Assembly: GCF_029011175.1 (NCBI RefSeq)
Contig: NZ_CP118946.1
Location: forward strand, 186,001-250,000
DNA length: 64,000 nucleotides
Direction of reading: 5' to 3'
From: Winkia neuii
GTDB lineage: Bacteria > Actinomycetota > Actinomycetes > Actinomycetales > Actinomycetaceae
This document shows, in pieces, positions 36,731 through 45,406 of this stretch. Numbering within the stretch: position 1 is the first letter of the stretch; every line of letters begins with the position of its first letter. The position numbers and the translations under genes were made by a program. The notes beneath the pieces were generated by a model. It made no database searches and had not been told where the DNA came from. It worked only from the letters and a program-made list of their open reading frames with translations.

Positions 36731-37516
36731 ATGAGCATTACACCTGTAGCCCAGATGGGTCCCGAACTTACTGAAATTCAGCGTGACCGTTACGCCCGCC
36801 CCATGCTGTTGGAAGGCATGGGGGAGGCGGGGCAACGCCGCCTCCTTAACTCTAAAGTGTTGGTGGTGGGGGCCGGTGGGCTTGGTTCGCCGGCGCTGCT
36901 CTACCTTGCGGGCGCGGGAGTGGGCCATCTGGGCGTGCTGGATTCGGATCGGTTGGACACCTCGAATTTGCACCGCCAGGTCATCCACTCCACGGCCGCC
37001 TTGGGGAAGGAAAAGGTGGAGTCTGCGGCGGAGCGCATCCGCGGGCTGAACCCGGACGTGCAGGTTATTACCTACACGACCCGGTTGGATGAGGCGAATA
37101 TCGACGACATCTTCGCCGCCTGGGACGTGATTGTTGACGCAACTGACAACTTTGCGACGCGCTACTTGATAGACCAGGCGGCAACGCGAGCGGGTAAACC
37201 CGAAGTATGGGGGTCGGTGCTGGGTGCGGCCGGCCAGGTTTCTACCTTCTGGTCGGGCCAGCAAGCAGAAGCGGCCGGGGCGCCCGTGCAGGCTCGACTG
37301 CGGGATTTGCATCCGGCTGCCCCGCCCGAGGGCGTAATCCCAGTGGGGGCTGCCTCCCCGGTGATTGGCCCGCTGACGGGCATGATCGGGTCGCTCATGG
37401 CCGGCGAGGTGACAAAGCTGGTTGCTGGCTACGGGGAGTTACTGCTGGGGCGCGTGGCCTACATTGACACCGCTTCTGGCCAGATGCGCGATATTCAGTT
37501 CAAAAGTGCCAAGTGA
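36731..37516 (+). CDS. moeB: MoeB-type adenylyltransferase without cysteines
   Basis: A 261-residue E1-like enzyme that adenylates the C-terminus of MoaD. The nucleotide loop GAGGLGSP lies near residue 48, the Arg of SNLHRQVIHS near residue 80 and DATDNFATRYLID near residue 137. Unlike typical MoeB it has no cysteine at all: the usual zinc CxxC pairs are replaced (RDLHPAAPPEGVIP and the C-terminal segment). There is no rhodanese domain. The ATG at 36731 lies close behind TATAGG (36715-36720) and has no ribosome site. It is divergent from the MoaB-MoaE gene and leads moeA-moaC. Confidence 0.85.
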   Translation: MSITPVAQMGPELTEIQRDRYARPMLLEGMGEAGQRRLLNSKVLVVGAGGLGSPALLYLAGAGVGHLGVLDSDRLDTSNLHRQVIHSTAALGKEKVESAAERIRGLNPDVQVITYTTRLDEANIDDIFAAWDVIVDATDNFATRYLIDQAATRAGKPEVWGSVLGAAGQVSTFWSGQQAEAAGAPVQARLRDLHPAAPPEGVIPVGAASPVIGPLTGMIGSLMAGEVTKLVAGYGELLLGRVAYIDTASGQMRDIQFKSAK

Positions 37517-37537
37517 GTGGCAGCGAAGGAACAGACA

Positions 37538-38785
37538 ATGAAAGATGTAGCTGAACATTATCGGGACGTATTGCGACTGGGGCAGGCCCTGCCAGCAGAA
37601 ACGCTGCCAGTGGGCGAGGCATTGGGCCGAATCCTAGCTGAAGACGTCACCGCCCGTCTTAGCGTCCCACCCTTTACTAACTCGGCCATGGATGGTTTCG
37701 CCGTGCGGGCCCAGGAAACAGCTGCCGGAGTGGGTCTCCCGGTAGCTGCAGATATCCCCGCCGGTCGTACGGACGCCCTCACCTTGGAAAAGGGAACGGC
37801 CATGCGCATCATGACCGGGGCCCCGCTGCCGCAGGGGGCAGATGCCGTGATCCAGGTGGAACTTACTGAGGGCGGCCCCGCCAACATGGCACCTGCCGCG
37901 CCCGCGACAGTTACGTTTACCGATGCGGTTGCAAAGGGCGCCAATGTTCGCCGCGCTGGCGAAGACATTGCGGCCGGCCAGCTGCTATTTACTGCTGGCA
38001 CAAGGCTGAGTGCAGCCCACCTTTCCGCCCTCGTGTCCGTCGGCTGCGGGCAGGTAGCAGTGTCGCCACAGCTGCGCGTAGGAGTAGTGACCACGGGCGA
38101 GGAACTGCGTGGCGCTGGCGAAGACCTAAAACCGGGGCAGATCCCGGATTCAAACTCGGTGCTGGTGTCCGGGCTAGCCCGTGAAGCCGGCGCATCCCCA
38201 ATCCTACGAACCTTCCACGCCGACACCGTGGACGGCTTCCTGAAGGACATCGACGCCGCTGCCGGGCAGGTCGACATGCTGGTGACCACCGGGGGAGTCT
38301 CGGCGGGAGCATTCGACGTGGTAAAAGCCGCTCTGCGCGAACGGGGAGTCACCTTCACCCGCGTTGCCATGCAGCCGGGCAAACCCCAGGGCTTCGGGAA
38401 AGTGGGGCAGGTTCCCATCCTGTGCCTGCCCGGCAACCCCGTGTCCGTACTGGTGTCCTGGTACCTGTTCGCCCTCCCCCTATTGGGGGTCCTAGCAGGT
38501 GTTGACCAGCCGGCCTTCGAAGATCGCTTCGTACGCGCCCAGGTGGGAACCGGCTGGAAACGCAAAACCGGCCGCGTCCAGTTCCTGCCAGCTACTGCCC
38601 GCGAGGGCGAAGACGGCGGCACTTCGGCACAAGTCCATGTGCACCCGGCCAGCCACGGCGGCTCCAAATCCCACTTTGTAGCATCCCTAGCGGCAGCTAC
38701 GGGACTAGTGCGAATCCCCGCTGACCAGGCCGAAGTGAAGCCCGGCGAAGAAGTACCCGTCATGTGGTTCGGGAGGGCCCGATGA
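37538..38785 (+). CDS. moeA: molybdopterin molybdotransferase MoeA
   Basis: A 415-residue enzyme that inserts molybdate into adenylated molybdopterin. Visible are PPFTNSAMDGFAVRA near residue 45, TGAPLPQGADAVI near residue 95, VTTGEELRGAGE near residue 186 and MLVTTGGVSAGAFD near residue 248. The ATG at 37538 with GAAGGA seven bases upstream is chosen over a GTG at 37517. It overlaps moaC by four bases (ATGA). Confidence 0.93.
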   Translation: MKDVAEHYRDVLRLGQALPAETLPVGEALGRILAEDVTARLSVPPFTNSAMDGFAVRAQETAAGVGLPVAADIPAGRTDALTLEKGTAMRIMTGAPLPQGADAVIQVELTEGGPANMAPAAPATVTFTDAVAKGANVRRAGEDIAAGQLLFTAGTRLSAAHLSALVSVGCGQVAVSPQLRVGVVTTGEELRGAGEDLKPGQIPDSNSVLVSGLAREAGASPILRTFHADTVDGFLKDIDAAAGQVDMLVTTGGVSAGAFDVVKAALRERGVTFTRVAMQPGKPQGFGKVGQVPILCLPGNPVSVLVSWYLFALPLLGVLAGVDQPAFEDRFVRAQVGTGWKRKTGRVQFLPATAREGEDGGTSAQVHVHPASHGGSKSHFVASLAAATGLVRIPADQAEVKPGEEVPVMWFGRAR

Positions 38786-39261
38786 AATTTACTCACCTTA
38801 CCCAATCCGGCGACGCCTACATGGTAGACGTGACCGCCAAAACCCCCACCGTGCGCGAGGCGACCGCAATCGGGAAGGTCGAATGTTCGCCCACTGTCAT
38901 GCAGGCATTGCGCGACGGCACGGTACCCAAAGGTGACGTGCTGGCCGTAGCTCGCATCGCCGGGATCGCGGCAGCCAAACGGGTACCGCAGCTGCTCCCG
39001 CTCGCCCACACGATAGGGGTTCACGGCGCGCAAGTGGATCTGCAACTGCAAGAAGACCACGTGGCCATCACTGCCATCGTGCGTACCGCCGACCGCACCG
39101 GCGTAGAAATGGAAGCGCTTACCGCCGTGTCCGTGGCCGCCCTCGCCATTGTCGACATGGTCAAGGGCGTGGATCGCTCCGCCCAGATCACCGACTGCAA
39201 GATCATCCACAAGGCAGGCGGGCGTTCCGGCGACTGGCACCGGGCCGGATACGAAAAGTAG
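38782..39261 (+). CDS. moaC: cyclic pyranopterin monophosphate synthase MoaC
   Basis: A 159-residue enzyme completing the conversion of the MoaA product to cPMP. Family segments are MVDVTAKTPTVREA near residue 14, the LLPLAHTIGVHG segment near residue 72, GVEMEALTAVSVAALAIVDMVK near residue 107, and the catalytic Lys in IHKAGGRSGDW near residue 143. The ATG overlaps the moeA stop; GGGAGGG lies six bases upstream. Confidence 0.95.
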   Translation: MKFTHLTQSGDAYMVDVTAKTPTVREATAIGKVECSPTVMQALRDGTVPKGDVLAVARIAGIAAAKRVPQLLPLAHTIGVHGAQVDLQLQEDHVAITAIVRTADRTGVEMEALTAVSVAALAIVDMVKGVDRSAQITDCKIIHKAGGRSGDWHRAGYEK

Positions 39262-39297
39262 AGGCGGAAGGGGCTGCCTCTATCCGCCTGCGGCTAT

Positions 39298-40815
39298 CTA
39301 CGGCCTGGTTTCGGCACCATCTACCCGGCCATGCCGGATCAGCACATCGAAGCTGGAAAGCCGCTTCGCATCCTCGACATCGTGGGTCACTAGCACCGCC
39401 GTAAACGGGGAAGCCGCCAGCCGTCGCGCGAGCTCGTTGCGCACCGCCTGCGCCGACGGCTCATCAAGGCCCGCCATCGGCTCATCCAACAACACCACAT
39501 CGGGGTCTAACGCCATCGCCCGCGCAATAGCAGTGCGCTGCGCCTGCCCTCCAGACAGCTGTGTCGAACGTCGATCTGCCAGCGCTAACATGCCCACCGC
39601 GCGCAATTCGGCGGTGGCGCGCTCGCAGGCCTTCTTGGCACTCACTCCGCGTGCCCGCAACCCAAATTCGACGTTTCGCCGCACGCTCATGTGTGGGAAT
39701 AGCAGCGACTTCTGCTGCAGCAGCACAATGCGCGGGTTAGGCGGGGTAAAACTGACCGCGCCCGCAGAGGGGGTGAGAGTCCCGGATATGAGCGACAACA
39801 GCGTGGATTTGCCCGACCCGTTCGGGCCCATGACTGCGGTCAGCACGCCGCCAGGCAGGTTCACTTTTAGGTGCACGCCGCGGTCTTGTACCTGCGCGTC
39901 TACATGTATTTTGGGGCAGGACGAGGGCGAAGCAGAAACGGGCAGTTCGCCCTCAGTAGTCGCTTCCGCCTCGACCGGATGTTTCTTAGAGCTGCGCCTT
40001 TGCAGTTCCTGCATTTCAGCCTCGGTCCGGCCGCCGGGTAGGTGGGCTGCTAGGGCATTAGCTCCGAACAAGATCGCTAGCGCGAATGCTAGCAGGACTA
40101 CGGAGAGGGCCAGGGCCTCGTCGGTAGAGGACTGTCGCTGTAAGTAGATAGCTAGCGGCATTGTCTGCGTGGTGCCCTGCAACGAGCCCGCGAAAGCGAT
40201 AGTGGCGCCAAACTCTCCCAACGCCCTCGAAAAGGACATGGCTGCCGCCGAAAGGACGGAGGGAAACATGACTGGCAAGGTGACCAGGAAAAACGTACGG
40301 GTGCGTGAGGCCCCCAAAGAGCGGGCAGCCTGGTCGTATTCGGAACCGCGCGTCCGGATCGCACCTTCAAGTGAGGAAACTAAGAAAGGCATGGCCACAA
40401 ACGTCTGGGCCATGATGACCGCCAGGGTGGTAAAGCCAATTTCGATTCCCATAACGGACAGGTGCTCGCCAAGTAGCCCGCGCCGGCCCCAAGTTAGCAG
40501 TAGGGCCAGGCCCGCCACAACCGGTGGCAGCATCATGGGCAGAGTCACCACCGTGCGCAGCAGGCGCGCCCACCAGCGGTCAGGCAGGTTCGCAAGTACG
40601 AAGGCGAGCGGCACCCCTAACAGGACACAGATCGCAAGGGTGGTTCCGCATGTGCGCAACGACAACCACAGGGCGTCCTGGGAGACTGCGGTAGAGACGA
40701 GCTGGCCAAAACGCGCCCATGGCGTCTGCACGAAGATTGTTACCAGAGGGAATGCAAGGAAGAGGGCGGCGATCCCGCCGGGCACCGTCAACCAGGGAGC
40801 ATACTTTAGTTTCAT
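39298..40815 (-). CDS. modBC: fused molybdate ABC transporter permease-ATPase ModBC
   Basis: A 505-residue fusion. Residues 1 to about 265 form the ModB permease with about five to six helices and the coupling loop SEYDQAARSLGASRTRTFFLVTLP near residue 157. A charged linker (about 265-300) leads to the ModC-type ATPase with Walker A GPNGSGKST near residue 328, signature LSGGQAQR near residue 419 and Walker B VVLLDEPMAGLD near residue 439. The usual C-terminal TOBE domain of ModC is missing; a separate TOBE protein is encoded two genes upstream. It follows modA after a hairpin. Confidence 0.92.
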   Translation of the reverse strand: MKLKYAPWLTVPGGIAALFLAFPLVTIFVQTPWARFGQLVSTAVSQDALWLSLRTCGTTLAICVLLGVPLAFVLANLPDRWWARLLRTVVTLPMMLPPVVAGLALLLTWGRRGLLGEHLSVMGIEIGFTTLAVIMAQTFVAMPFLVSSLEGAIRTRGSEYDQAARSLGASRTRTFFLVTLPVMFPSVLSAAAMSFSRALGEFGATIAFAGSLQGTTQTMPLAIYLQRQSSTDEALALSVVLLAFALAILFGANALAAHLPGGRTEAEMQELQRRSSKKHPVEAEATTEGELPVSASPSSCPKIHVDAQVQDRGVHLKVNLPGGVLTAVMGPNGSGKSTLLSLISGTLTPSAGAVSFTPPNPRIVLLQQKSLLFPHMSVRRNVEFGLRARGVSAKKACERATAELRAVGMLALADRRSTQLSGGQAQRTAIARAMALDPDVVLLDEPMAGLDEPSAQAVRNELARRLAASPFTAVLVTHDVEDAKRLSSFDVLIRHGRVDGAETRP

Positions 40816-40825
40816 AAATACACCG

Positions 40826-40847
40826 GTGGCCCGCCGAAGCGGGCCAC
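40826..40847 (-). terminator. intercistronic hairpin between modA and modBC
   Basis: GTGGCCCGC (40826-40834), loop CGAA and GCGGGCCAC (40839-40847) form a perfect nine-base stem in the 42-base gap between modA and modBC. No T-run follows on the minus strand, so it is more likely a partial terminator or RNA stabiliser that favours modA over modBC. Confidence 0.5.
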
Positions 40848-40857
40848 TGAAGGATTT

Positions 40858-41679
40858 TTACTTGTTGGTCGGAGCAGTGAAGCCGTACTTCTTCAAGATC
40901 TTCTGCCCGGCGTCGGAAAGGATGTAATCGACAAAGGCCTTGCCGCCATCCTTGTTCTTAGCGGACTTGGTCAGTGCCACGCGGTAGTCGTTGACGACCA
41001 TGTCGGCGTGAGGCATGTCCATGGCCTCGACCTTGTCGGAGGCCATTGCGTCCGTCCTGTAGACGATGCCGGCGTCGGCCTCTCCAGTTTCAACCTTGGC
41101 CAGGGTGTCGCCCACGTTCTGTTCTTCGGAAACCGGCGTGAACTTTACGCCCGCCATATCGGCAACTTCCTTAGTGGCGTTGCCGCAGGGCACGCCAACA
41201 GCGCAGATTACCAGCTTCTTATCCTTCAGAGCGTTGGTGCTGAATTCCTTCACCCCGGCGGGGTTGCCCTTCGGGACGACCATGACCAGAGTGTTGGTCG
41301 CGTAAGACTTGTTGGCCTCGACGTCACCGTTCTTGTCTGCCTTGTCCATGTTCTTCTGATCAGCGGTGAACAGAGCATCAGCCGGCGAACCCTGGTGGAT
41401 CTGGTCGACTAGGTTCTGGGATCCGTCGAAGCTGAAGGTCACCTTGGTGCCCTTGTTCTGCTTCTCGAATTCCTTACCTAGTTCGGTGAAGGCATTGGTC
41501 AGGGACTTAGCCGCGAAAATGGTGACCTGCCCGTAGTTCTTGCCCTGGTCGGACTGGGCAGACTGGGAGGTTTCCGACTTGGCATCGTCGGCCTTCTGGT
41601 TGTCGGTAGAAGAACAGCCAGATAGGGCCATGGCTGCGGCTGCCACTAGGGCAAGACCGGTACCAAACTTGCGGAGCAT
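40858..41679 (-). CDS. modA: molybdate-binding lipoprotein ModA
   Basis: A 273-residue substrate-binding lipoprotein with lipobox LSGC (residues 19-22) and the ModA signature YGQVTIFAAKSLTNAFTELGKEFEKQ from residue 50. Further ligand-contact segments are FSFDGSQNLVDQI and ADAGIVYRTDAMAS. It starts 35 bases after the stop of the TOBE regulator gene and heads the uptake part of the operon. Tungstate may also be bound. Confidence 0.93.
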   Translation of the reverse strand: MLRKFGTGLALVAAAAMALSGCSSTDNQKADDAKSETSQSAQSDQGKNYGQVTIFAAKSLTNAFTELGKEFEKQNKGTKVTFSFDGSQNLVDQIHQGSPADALFTADQKNMDKADKNGDVEANKSYATNTLVMVVPKGNPAGVKEFSTNALKDKKLVICAVGVPCGNATKEVADMAGVKFTPVSEEQNVGDTLAKVETGEADAGIVYRTDAMASDKVEAMDMPHADMVVNDYRVALTKSAKNKDGGKAFVDYILSDAGQKILKKYGFTAPTNK

Positions 41680-41714
41680 ATGTAACTGCCTTTCGTCGCG
41701 GCCAAGCCGCGTGC

Positions 41715-42089
41715 TTATTTAACGATGGAAACGTTCGTAGCCTTGATTTGCGCCTTTGCAATGACGCCTGGCTTTAGCTCCAGGTCGTTTACGGCCTCGG
41801 TAGAGATCAGCGATACGACCCGGTAGGGGCCGCACTGCATTACGACTTGGCTCATGACCTTGTCCGAGACTACTTCTAGGACTAGGCCTTCCAGTAGGTT
41901 GCGGCTAGATACGTGATGACTCGGTTCGTGAGTGTTCGCATTCTTTAGGTATTCGGCCAGAGATTCCCCTTTGACCTGCAACGGCGAAGAATCCTTTTCA
42001 GCCTGAATTCGGCCGTCGTCAAGCCAGCGGCGAACAGTGTCGTCAGAGACACCGAGCAGACGCGAAACTTCAGAAATACGGTAATTCAT
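41715..42089 (-). CDS. helix-turn-helix regulator with TOBE (molybdate-binding) domain
   Basis: A 124-residue protein. Residues 1-50 form a MerR/excisionase-like DNA-binding fold (YRISEVSRLLGVSDDTVRRWLDDGRI) and residues about 58-124 a TOBE/Mop domain (SSRNLLEGLVLEVVSDKVMSQVVMQ, ending ATNVSIVK). It probably senses molybdate and controls the modA-modBC genes downstream, replacing ModE. The ATG at 42089 has AAGGTGG five bases upstream; a GTG three codons earlier is less likely. Repeated palindromes lie just before it. Confidence 0.85.
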   Translation of the reverse strand: MNYRISEVSRLLGVSDDTVRRWLDDGRIQAEKDSSPLQVKGESLAEYLKNANTHEPSHHVSSRNLLEGLVLEVVSDKVMSQVVMQCGPYRVVSLISTEAVNDLELKPGVIAKAQIKATNVSIVK

Positions 42090-42107
42090 CAATACCACCT
42101 TATCTAG

Positions 42108-42180
42108 TATTTGCGGATTAGGACAAACATTTACGCCGCAAATGCGGAAGTGTATGTTGGGTAGGTGAGCTGCGTAAATG
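42108..42180. promoter_or_regulatory. candidate molybdate operators between the TOBE regulator and the FecCD operon
   Basis: The divergent region holds ATTTGCGG (42110-42117), a palindrome CCGCA-AA-TGCGG (42136-42147) and a nine-base inverted pair CATTTACGC (42128-42136) and GCGTAAATG (42172-42180). The recurring core CGCAAAT/ATTTGCG fits a dimeric regulator, most simply the TOBE protein encoded next to it. Confidence 0.45.
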
Positions 42181-42442
42181 CAGTCTCTGTTGCCACCATA
42201 GCCGAGGGCGGGCGGGAGCGTTGGTGGGGAAAAGATGGGGTAAGCACAAACTTTCGCGGGCGTCCGATCGGGGCGGATTTTGGGAGGGCGTACCCAAAGG
42301 CCCAGGATGTAGCGGATTAGCGCTCATTGAGGCGGGTAGGAAAATTTTTAGCCAAATAAATCACATGCGCTCAAATATCCGCTTTATGCCCGAAAGTGCG
42401 ACAGTAGATAGTAAATATGTCAGCAGATGCGGAGGGGGATGG

Positions 42443-43456
42443 ATGCGCAGATCTGCCGGGGTGCAGCTAGCCCTCCTTCTGCTTATTTCCCTTGTGATGT
42501 TGCTTGCAATCATGGTTATCTGTCTAACTGTAGGCAGATATGGGCTGCCCGCTAACACTATTTTTACCGCGGTCAACCCGTTTGCCAGCGCCGACCTTTC
42601 TGCCGCAGATGCGACTGTCCTCTACCAGGTGCGCCTTCCCCGCATGGCGGGTGCCGCCCTCGTGGGTGCCGCGCTGGCGCTTGCTGGCGTGTCCTATCAG
42701 GGCATCTTCCGCAATCCACTGGTATCGCCCGGAATCTTGGGCGTATCGCAGGGCGCCTCAGTGGGGGCCGCAGGAGCAATTCTGCTGGGCCTCACTACGC
42801 TGGGAGTATCCGTAGCGGCCCTAATAGGTGGCATCTTGGCAGTACTGCTTGCTACCTCCATTCCGCGCCTGCTGCACAACGATTCGACCCTGATGCTGGT
42901 GCTCTCGGGCGTAATAATCGGCGGCTTCGGATCCGCCCTCGTGGGAATCTTGAAGTTCGTTGCGGATCCGGAAACGGAGCTTGCCGCGATCGTGTTCTGG
43001 CAGATGGGCTCCCTTTCGGATGTGCGTACTGATTCGCTCGCACAATGCGCGCTGCTCGCCGTGCCCGCCGCTGCGCTACTGCTGGCAATGCGCTGGCGCA
43101 TCAACGTGATTTCTCTGGGTGACCAGGAGGCGGCGGCGTTGGGCGTGAATCTGCGCAGGGATCGCGCCGTGGCAATTCTGGCCGCCACCGTGCTGACCGC
43201 CGCTGCCGTATGTTTGGCGGGAACTGTGTCGTGGGTAGGGCTAGTAGTACCGCACCTGTGCCGCCTAGTTGTGGGTCCGAACAATTCGCGGCTGTTGCCA
43301 CTGGCAGTTACCTTCGGCGCCTCTTTCATGGTGGTGGTGGATACGCTGGCGCGCTCGCTCAGCCAGATGGAAGTGCCCCTTGGGGTCGTCACGGGCATGA
43401 TTGGCGCACCGCTATTCCTGCTGCTGCTAGCGGTGGGCAAGGTGAAAATTCGATGA
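42443..43456 (+). CDS. FecCD-type ABC transporter permease
   Basis: A 337-residue permease with about nine to ten helices of the BtuC/FecCD fold. Segments YQVRLPRMAGAALVGAALALAGVSYQGIFRNPLVSPGILG (from residue 55) and FAGTVSWVGLVVPH-like CLAGTVSWVGLVVPHLCR near residue 255 are typical. The ATG at 42443 is chosen because GGAGGGG lies about seven bases upstream; the open frame before it is not family-like. Iron-siderophore, cobalamin or oxyanion import are possible; the molybdenum neighbourhood favours molybdate/tungstate, as in the MolBC system. Confidence 0.85.
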   Translation: MRRSAGVQLALLLLISLVMLLAIMVICLTVGRYGLPANTIFTAVNPFASADLSAADATVLYQVRLPRMAGAALVGAALALAGVSYQGIFRNPLVSPGILGVSQGASVGAAGAILLGLTTLGVSVAALIGGILAVLLATSIPRLLHNDSTLMLVLSGVIIGGFGSALVGILKFVADPETELAAIVFWQMGSLSDVRTDSLAQCALLAVPAAALLLAMRWRINVISLGDQEAAALGVNLRRDRAVAILAATVLTAAAVCLAGTVSWVGLVVPHLCRLVVGPNNSRLLPLAVTFGASFMVVVDTLARSLSQMEVPLGVVTGMIGAPLFLLLLAVGKVKIR

Positions 43457-44244
43457 GCCTGTTGCAACTGGAAAACGCCGGCTTCTACTACCGCGAAAAC
43501 GAGTGGGTATTCCGCGACGTAAACCTAGACCTTGCAGCCGGGCAAACCCTATCGATACTAGGGCGAAACGGCGCCGGTAAATCAACGCTCTTGCAGGTGG
43601 CACTCGGCCTGCTGCCCCCAGCTGAGGGCGAAGCGCGCCTGGACGGGGCAGCCACCACTCACCTGAGCGCTGCCAAGCGGGCCCGCCTAGCGTGCTACCT
43701 GCCGCAAGCAGAAAATGTCTCCGTTGCCTACTCGGTAACCGACTATCTACTGATGGGGCGAACCCCCTATCTGGGGGCCTTCAGCTCGCCCAGGAAAAAA
43801 GACCGGGCTCGCGTGCGCGAAGTGATAGCCGAAATGGGGCTGGACAGTTATGCGGACCGTCCCATCAACGAACTTTCCGGAGGCGAAAAGCAGCGCATCG
43901 GCTTCGCACGCGCACTAGTACAGGGCTCCCCACTGGTGGTTATGGACGAGCCGACGGCCGCCCTCGACATGGGAAACCAAATACGCACCTTGAAGAAGAT
44001 GCGGGAGCTAGCCGCGGAAGGATACGCGGTCGTGGCCACCACCCACGACCCAAACCAGGCGTTCCTACTGGGAGGCAAAGTCGCCCTGATGGAAAAAGGC
44101 AAACCCGTGCGAGTCGGCGAGGCGGCAGAAGTGCTGACCACTGACTCGCTCACGGAACTTTTTGGAACCCCCATCCAGGTGCGCTGGGACGACCAGCTGC
44201 GCAGGCACGTGTGCCTAGGGGCCAAGAAAATTGAAGAAAGGTAA
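43453..44244 (+). CDS. ABC transporter ATP-binding protein of the FecCD-type importer
   Basis: A 263-residue ATPase with Walker A LGRNGAGKSTLL near residue 36, signature LSGGEKQR near residue 140 and Walker B LVVMDEPTAALD near residue 158. Its ATG overlaps the permease stop (ATGA). It energises the permease encoded just upstream and is followed by the binding-protein gene, which it overlaps only in the upstream leader. Confidence 0.9.
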   Translation: MSLLQLENAGFYYRENEWVFRDVNLDLAAGQTLSILGRNGAGKSTLLQVALGLLPPAEGEARLDGAATTHLSAAKRARLACYLPQAENVSVAYSVTDYLLMGRTPYLGAFSSPRKKDRARVREVIAEMGLDSYADRPINELSGGEKQRIGFARALVQGSPLVVMDEPTAALDMGNQIRTLKKMRELAAEGYAVVATTHDPNQAFLLGGKVALMEKGKPVRVGEAAEVLTTDSLTELFGTPIQVRWDDQLRRHVCLGAKKIEER

Positions 44245-44248
44245 GAAT

Positions 44249-45343
44249 ATGTCTCTGCTGAAGAAAGTAGTGGCAATTGGTGCGTTGGTGGCAATGCCGC
44301 TGACTCTGACGGCTTGCGGGGCAAACCAGGCGAGCGAAAAGCCCTCACCGTCAGCAACACAGACCGAGTCCAAGACTCGCACCGTGACCGATGTGGACGG
44401 CACCAAAGTTGAAATTCCCGCCCAGCCGAAACGCATTGCAGACCTGTGGCACGCCAACAACCAGGTGGTGTTGCTTCTGGGAGGCGCGGACAAGCTGGTA
44501 GCAACCACCAAACAGGTACAGGCGCTGCCCTGGTTCGCCAAGGTGTACCCGAACATCTCGAAGCTGCCCGCTCCCGCGGCAAAGACCGACCTGAACATGG
44601 AAGAACTGCTAGCGGCAAAGCCCGAGGTCGTACTTGCTTCCGATAAGGAGCAGGTCGAGGCCGTGCGCGCCAAGGGCATCCCCGCAGTTCACGTTGAGTT
44701 CCAAAACTTTGCGGACATGAACAAAGTCATCGACATTACCGCTGACGTGCTGGGGACTGCCGAGGCCAAAGAGAGAGCCGCAGCCTTCCACAAGTATCTA
44801 AACAAGAATCTGAACCTGGTTAGGGATCACCTGAAAGACGTTGCTGACTCGGACAAGCCCTCCGTGCTGCACATTGTTGGTGGGGATGATCTGACTAAGG
44901 TTGACGGTTCAGATTCCTTGATCGGCGAATGGATGAAGGCTACCGGTCTGAAGAATTCTCTGGACAACGTCGAAAACATGCAGGAAGTAACCCTGGAGCA
45001 GATCATTGGTTCCAACCCTGACGCCATCATCATCGGCGGCGGGAAGGCACAGGCCGGTGTGGATCAGATCAAGTCTGACCCGGCATGGGCCGGCGTGAAG
45101 GCGGTAGCTGACGACAAGATCATCAAGAACCCGGTCGGCACCTTCAACTGGGATCGTTACTCTGCTGAAGAAGCACTGCAGATCCTGTGGTCGGCGAAGA
45201 CCTTCTACCCGGACAAGTTCAAAGATGTTGATCTGGTGGCGGAGACGCAGAAGTTCTACAAGGACTTTTACGGATATGACCTGAGCAAAGATGATGCTCA
45301 GCGCATAATCGACGGCCAGGCCCCTGAAGGTGCCGCCAAGTAA
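44249..45343 (+). CDS. ABC transporter substrate-binding lipoprotein, MolA-like
   Basis: A 364-residue lipoprotein (lipobox LTAC, residues 20-23) of the helical-backbone cluster A-II type that partners FecCD permeases. Near residue 64 it reads RIADLWHANNQVVLLLGGADKLVATT and then PWFAKVYP, which recalls the molybdate/tungstate binder MolA more than siderophore binders. This reading is from memory of the family and from the molybdenum context. GAAAGG lies eight bases before the ATG. The protein ends the three-gene importer operon. Confidence 0.82.
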   Translation: MSLLKKVVAIGALVAMPLTLTACGANQASEKPSPSATQTESKTRTVTDVDGTKVEIPAQPKRIADLWHANNQVVLLLGGADKLVATTKQVQALPWFAKVYPNISKLPAPAAKTDLNMEELLAAKPEVVLASDKEQVEAVRAKGIPAVHVEFQNFADMNKVIDITADVLGTAEAKERAAAFHKYLNKNLNLVRDHLKDVADSDKPSVLHIVGGDDLTKVDGSDSLIGEWMKATGLKNSLDNVENMQEVTLEQIIGSNPDAIIIGGGKAQAGVDQIKSDPAWAGVKAVADDKIIKNPVGTFNWDRYSAEEALQILWSAKTFYPDKFKDVDLVAETQKFYKDFYGYDLSKDDAQRIIDGQAPEGAAK

Positions 45344-45364
45344 ATAGCGGTAAGAAGTTATTTG

Positions 45365-45406
45365 CCCCGGATCGTCCCTGCACAGGGGGCGGTCCGGGGT
45401 TTTATT
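45365..45406 (+). terminator. terminator after the FecCD importer
   Basis: CCCCGGATCG (45365-45374) pairs with CGGTCCGGGG (45390-45399) with one wobble and is followed by TTTTATT. Confidence 0.8.

Noticed and set aside
37558-39240. A 560-codon minus-strand frame across moeA and moaC
   Set aside because: Antisense shadow rich in Ser, Arg and Pro; moeA and moaC on the plus strand have all family motifs, overlap and ribosome sites.
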